Assembly (NCBI GenBank): GCA_025924845.1
Contig: JAICHN010000230.1
Location: forward strand, 1-8,330
DNA length: 8,330 nt
Origin: Chloroflexota bacterium
GTDB taxonomy: Bacteria > Chloroflexota > UBA5177 > JANWHV01
Reading direction: 5' to 3'
Below are positions 5,310 through 8,330 of the stretch, one piece after another. Position 1 is the stretch's first letter. Each line of letters begins with the position of its first letter. Position numbers and translations under genes: made by a program. Under the pieces are notes generated by a model that was not told where the DNA came from, searched no databases, and saw only the letters and a program-made list of their open reading frames with translations.

Positions 5310-6169
5310 GTAAGGCACGGATTGGCGTAATCGGGGGCAGCGGCCTCTATGCCATGGACGAACTGACCGAGGTCGAGGAGGTAAGGGTCAGCACTCCCTT
5401 CGGTGACCCCAGTGACTCAATTACCATTGGCACCCTGGAAGGGGAACGGGTTGCCTTCCTGCCGCGCCACGCGCGCGGCCACCGCATCCTGCCCTCCGAC
5501 ATACCGGTGCGCGCCAACATTTATGCCCTGAAAAGCCTTGGCGTGCAATGGGTGATCGCAGCCAGCGCGGTCGGTAGTTTGCGCGAGGAAATCGTGCCCA
5601 CCCATATGGTGATCCCGGACCAAATCATCGATCGCACGAAGGGTCGGCAGAGCACCTTCTTCACCACCGGATTGGTAGGGCATGTCGGTTTTGCCGATCC
5701 GTTCTGTCCCGTGCTCGGCCGCCTGTTGGGTGACGCGGCCGAGGCGGCAGGCGCTACCGTGCATCGGGGCGGTACCTACATCTGCATGGAAGGGCCGGCG
5801 TTTTCCACCCGCGCCGAGTCACATTTGTATCGCTCCTGGGGTGCGAGCATCATCGGCATGACCGCTCTACCCGAGGCGAAGCTGGCGCGGGAGGCCGAGT
5901 TGCACTACGCAATGATCGCCCAGAGCACCGACTACGACTGTTGGCGAGAGTCGGAGGAAGCGGTGACCGCGGAGATGGTGATGGGGACCGTGGCGCGAAA
6001 CATCAACACCGTGCGGCGCAGTCTGCTGGCCTTGATTGCACGCATCCCTCAGCAGGGTGATTGCGGCTGTGCCGATGCACTCGGCTCCGCCATACAGACC
6101 GCGCCGGACGCCGTCTCGCCCGAGGCGGCCAAACAACTTGGGCTGATTTATCAGCGTTACGCGAAGTAG
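5306..6169 (+). CDS. mtnP: S-methyl-5'-thioadenosine phosphorylase
   Basis: A 287-residue cytoplasmic enzyme of the trimeric purine nucleoside phosphorylase group. It splits methylthioadenosine with phosphate into adenine and methylthioribose-1-phosphate, which MtnA takes next. Visible are the N-terminal GVIGGSGLY (7-15, phosphate binding), LPRHARGH (about 51-58), CMEGPAFSTRAE in the substrate pocket, GMTALPEAKLAREAELHYA, and STDYDCW with Asp209 and Asp211. The TDYD motif separates adenine-specific methylthioadenosine phosphorylases from guanine/hypoxanthine phosphorylases, where an asparagine is usual. A C-terminal Cys253-Gly-Cys255 resembles the CxC motif that forms disulfides in some heat-stable archaeal relatives. 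The ATG overlaps the mtnA stop (ATGA), so translation is coupled. The ahcY gene begins 12 bases after the stop. Confidence 0.96.
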   Translation: MSKARIGVIGGSGLYAMDELTEVEEVRVSTPFGDPSDSITIGTLEGERVAFLPRHARGHRILPSDIPVRANIYALKSLGVQWVIAASAVGSLREEIVPTHMVIPDQIIDRTKGRQSTFFTTGLVGHVGFADPFCPVLGRLLGDAAEAAGATVHRGGTYICMEGPAFSTRAESHLYRSWGASIIGMTALPEAKLAREAELHYAMIAQSTDYDCWRESEEAVTAEMVMGTVARNINTVRRSLLALIARIPQQGDCGCADALGSAIQTAPDAVSPEAAKQLGLIYQRYAK

Positions 6170-6181
6170 GAAGGGTTCCCT

Positions 6182-7453
6182 ATGGCCACCGAAGCCGGTA
6201 TACGCCACGACGTGAAGGATCTGGCCCTGGCCGCTCATGGGCGGGACCGTATCGAGTGGGCCGCCACTCAGATGCCGGTGCTCGGCTTGATCCGTCAGCG
6301 GTTTGAACGCGAGCAGCCCCTGGCCGGCCTGCGCATTGCCGCTTGCCTGCATGTGACCACGGAAACGGCCAATCTGGTGCTCGCTCTGCGGGCAGGCGGC
6401 GCCGATGTCGTGCTGTGCGCGTCCAATCCCCTGTCGACCCAGGATGACACCGCCGCCGCTCTGGTTGAGGTCTACGGACTGAGCACCTATGCGATCAAAG
6501 GTGAGGACAGCGAGAGCTACTATCGGCATATCAACGCGGCAATCGACCACGCTCCTCACATCACCATGGACGACGGCTGCGACCTGGTTACCGCGCTCCA
6601 TACGGCGCGCACCGAGAAGCTCGACGGGGTAATCGCGGGTACGGAGGAGACAACCACTGGGGTGATTCGTCTCCGCGGCATGCAGCGCGAGGGCGTGCTG
6701 CGCTACCCGGTGATCGCGATCAACGATGCCGATACCAAGCATCTGTTTGATAACCGCTATGGGACCGGACAGAGCACGATGGATGGGATCATGCGGGCCA
6801 CGAACCTGCTGCTGGCCGGACGCACCGTCGTGGTGTGCGGGTACGGGTGGTGCGGTCGCGGCGTGGCCTCAAGGGCTCATGGACTGGGCGCCCACGTCAT
6901 TGTCACCGAGGTGAACCCCACCCGCGCCCTCGAGGCCCTGATGGACGGCTATCGGGTGACCAGTCTAGAGCAGGCAGCGCCGCTCGCCGACGTACTGGTT
7001 ACAGTCACGGGAAACATCAATGTGGTGGATCGTCCGCATCTGGCCCTCCTGAAGGACGGGGCTATTCTGGCAAATGCCGGTCACTTCAACGACGAAATCA
7101 ACCTGGATGCGCTGGCCGAGCTCACCACGATGCGCAGGGTTCGTGATTTCGTGCAGGAATATCGCTATTCTGATGGCCGGCGCACTTACGTGCTGGCCGA
7201 GGGACGCCTGGTGAACATTTCGGCCGCCGAGGGCCATCCGGCCGCCGTGATGGATATGAGTTTCGCCAACCAGGTGCTCAGCGTTGAGTACCTCAAGACG
7301 AAGGCGGCGGACATGACCCCCGGTGTCTATCTGGTGCCCGAGGCTATCGACCGCGAGGTGGCGGCAAGCAAGTTGCGCTCGATGGGGGTTACAATCGACA
7401 GCCTGACCGCGGAGCAGGAAGTGTACCTGGCCTCGTGGCAGTCAGGGACATGA
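6182..7453 (+). CDS. ahcY: Adenosylhomocysteinase (short form)
   Basis: A 423-residue NAD-dependent hydrolase that splits S-adenosylhomocysteine into adenosine and homocysteine, relieving product inhibition of methyltransferases. Signature 1 is [20 protein letters not shown]. Catalytic positions include Asp130-Asp131 in MDDGCD, Glu155-Glu156 in GTEETTTG, Lys186 and Asp190 in [17 protein letters not shown]. The NAD fold begins [14 protein letters not shown] (glycines 220, 222, 225). The C-terminus ends YLASWQSGT. It lacks the longer tail with the lysine-tyrosine end found in animal and many bacterial enzymes. The internal insert of about 40 residues seen in long forms is also absent, as in archaeal and Thermotoga-type enzymes. 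GGAAGGG six bases before the ATG is a strong ribosome binding site. Some short forms prefer S-inosylhomocysteine; sequence alone does not decide this. Confidence 0.96.
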   Translation: MATEAGIRHDVKDLALAAHGRDRIEWAATQMPVLGLIRQRFEREQPLAGLRIAACLHVTTETANLVLALRAGGADVVLCASNPLSTQDDTAAALVEVYGLSTYAIKGEDSESYYRHINAAIDHAPHITMDDGCDLVTALHTARTEKLDGVIAGTEETTTGVIRLRGMQREGVLRYPVIAINDADTKHLFDNRYGTGQSTMDGIMRATNLLLAGRTVVVCGYGWCGRGVASRAHGLGAHVIVTEVNPTRALEALMDGYRVTSLEQAAPLADVLVTVTGNINVVDRPHLALLKDGAILANAGHFNDEINLDALAELTTMRRVRDFVQEYRYSDGRRTYVLAEGRLVNISAAEGHPAAVMDMSFANQVLSVEYLKTKAADMTPGVYLVPEAIDREVAASKLRSMGVTIDSLTAEQEVYLASWQSGT

Positions 7454-7465
7454 GATGATCGAAGG

Positions 7466-7513
7466 CACGGCCGGTGTGCCGGCGGCTAACCGGGCCGCGG
7501 CATACCGGCCGTG
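7466..7513 (+). repeat. Long GC-rich hairpin in the ahcY-metK gap
   Basis: Arms CACGGCCGGTGTGCCG (7466-7481) and CGGCATACCGGCCGTG (7498-7513) pair over 16 bp with a single G-U wobble. After one bulged G the stem continues with CGGC (7483-7486) and GCCG (7494-7497), leaving a 7-base loop. There is no T-run on the rightward strand, so it is not a standard terminator. It lies in the 102-base gap and could stabilise or process the transcript, slow polymerase, or be a dispersed palindromic repeat. More GCCGGC-type short palindromes follow at 7528-7540. Confidence 0.7.
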
Positions 7514-7555
7514 GGAAGAAGAGTCTCGCCGGCGGCCGGCAGGGAGTAGGGTAGG

Positions 7556-8330
7556 ATGCAGGAGCAACGTGTTCTGTTCACCTCGGAATCGGTGACCGAA
7601 GGACACCCGGACAAATTATGCGACCAAATATCGGATGCGGTACTTGATGACCTGCTTGGTCAGGATCCCAACTCTCGCGTGGCCTGCGAAGTCGCGACTA
7701 CCACCGGCCTGGTCATGGTGATGGGCGAGATCACCACGGAGGGCTTCGTCGACATCGCACCCTTGGTTCGCCGCGTCGTGCGAGATGTTGGTTACACGGA
7801 TGCCGGTTTCGGCTTCGACTATAAGACGTGCGGGGTCATGGCATCGATCGGTACGCAGTCGGCCGACATCGCACAGGGGGTCAATACTGCGCTGGAGCGC
7901 CGCGTGGGCGAGGGCGGCGATGCCGATCTCGACTCAGTCGGGGCAGGCGACCAGGGTATGATGTTCGGCTATGCTTGTAATGAGACTCCCGAACTGATGC
8001 CCCTCCCCCTGAGCCTGGCCCATACGCTCACGCGGCGCCTCGCCGTGCTGCGTAAGGACGGCACGCTGCCCTACCTCCGCCCCGACGGCAAGGCGCAGGT
8101 GTCGGTTGAGTATCACGACGGCAAGCCGAGTCGGATAGACACTATCGTGGTTTCCACTCAGCACGACGATCAAACCGCGATTGAGCGGATTCGCACCGAC
8201 ATGCTCGATCAGGTGATTCGTCCGGTGGTGCCGGCCGGGATGCTCGATGGCCACACTCGCTATTTCGTCAACCCGACTGGACGCTTCGTGATCGGCGGCC
8301 CCATGGGTGATTCCGGGCTCACGGGGCGGA
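7556..8330 (+). CDS. metK: S-adenosylmethionine synthetase (3' truncated by window)
   Basis: The frame opens at ATG 7556 and runs off the window end with no stop, showing 258 codons of a protein that is usually 380-410 residues. MetK joins methionine and ATP to make SAM, releasing phosphate and diphosphate; it is a cytoplasmic tetramer. Visible are [19 protein letters not shown] (10-28) with the ATP-binding [17 protein letters not shown] (129-140), and [12 protein letters not shown] (247-258) near the phosphate-binding P-loop-like region. GGGAG (7542-7546), nine bases before the ATG, is the ribosome binding site. It is the last visible gene after the SAM riboswitch, so the product of the enzyme would shut off its own gene, unless an internal promoter in the 102-base gap feeds it separately. 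None was found there. Confidence 0.97.
   Translation, partial: MQEQRVLFTSESVTEGHPDKLCDQISDAVLDDLLGQDPNSRVACEVATTTGLVMVMGEITTEGFVDIAPLVRRVVRDVGYTDAGFGFDYKTCGVMASIGTQSADIAQGVNTALERRVGEGGDADLDSVGAGDQGMMFGYACNETPELMPLPLSLAHTLTRRLAVLRKDGTLPYLRPDGKAQVSVEYHDGKPSRIDTIVVSTQHDDQTAIERIRTDMLDQVIRPVVPAGMLDGHTRYFVNPTGRFVIGGPMGDSGLTGR

Noticed and set aside
5867..6742. Long open frame (291 codons) on the minus strand across mtnP and ahcY
   Set aside because: It lies wholly opposite two firmly identified genes. Long antisense frames are common in GC-rich DNA, and the translation shows no recognisable domain.
7466..7555. Intrinsic terminator ending the operon before metK
   Set aside because: The hairpin is strong but no T-run follows on the rightward strand, and no promoter for metK was seen after it.
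1..8330. Mobile elements, CRISPR arrays, prophage or toxin-antitoxin genes
   Set aside because: No transposase, integrase, terminal repeats, spaced direct repeats or small paired genes were found.

Overview
This GC-rich window carries two unrelated blocks read in opposite directions, with a fragment of a third gene at the left edge. The combination suggests a Gram-positive-like or Chloroflexota/Thermomicrobia-type bacterium. The pointers are a SpoVR protein, DrrAB-type ABC genes, a SAM-I riboswitch ahead of SAM-cycle genes, and a short (423 aa) form of adenosylhomocysteinase. This placement is inference from gene content, not from a phylogenetic marker.

Left block (1-3960): The C-terminal half of a SpoVR-family gene ends at 687. 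It converges on a leftward-reading set of genes across a hairpin (702-744) that probably terminates transcription in both directions. The leftward genes, in order of transcription, are an ABC-2 exporter ATPase (2789-3847), its permease (2010-2768), a structured 262-base leader with no gene, a small YdcZ/DUF606 membrane protein (1307-1747) and a MarR-family repressor (743-1237). A promoter is visible upstream of the ATPase. A second one, with a perfect 14-bp palindrome over its -10 box, lies upstream of marR. Together this reads as a small export and resistance locus with a self-regulated repressor. The ATPase is odd: Walker A is intact, but the Q-loop, signature, Walker B glutamate, D-loop and H-loop residues are all altered.

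Right block (about 4039-8330): A rightward SAM-cycle operon follows a -10 box, a near-consensus SAM-I riboswitch (4053-4175) and an intrinsic terminator (4197-4222). The genes are mtnA, mtnP, ahcY and metK (cut by the window end). MetK makes SAM. AhcY removes S-adenosylhomocysteine left by methylation. MtnP and MtnA start the recovery of methylthioadenosine left by polyamine synthesis and similar reactions. High SAM should terminate the transcript before all four genes. A 16-bp GC-rich hairpin sits in the ahcY-metK gap and could uncouple metK from the rest.

No tRNA, rRNA, CRISPR array, insertion sequence or integrase was seen. Most of the window is well-known biology. The items most worth a second look are the degenerate ABC ATPase, the structured leader before ydcZ, the marR operator/promoter and the ahcY-metK hairpin.
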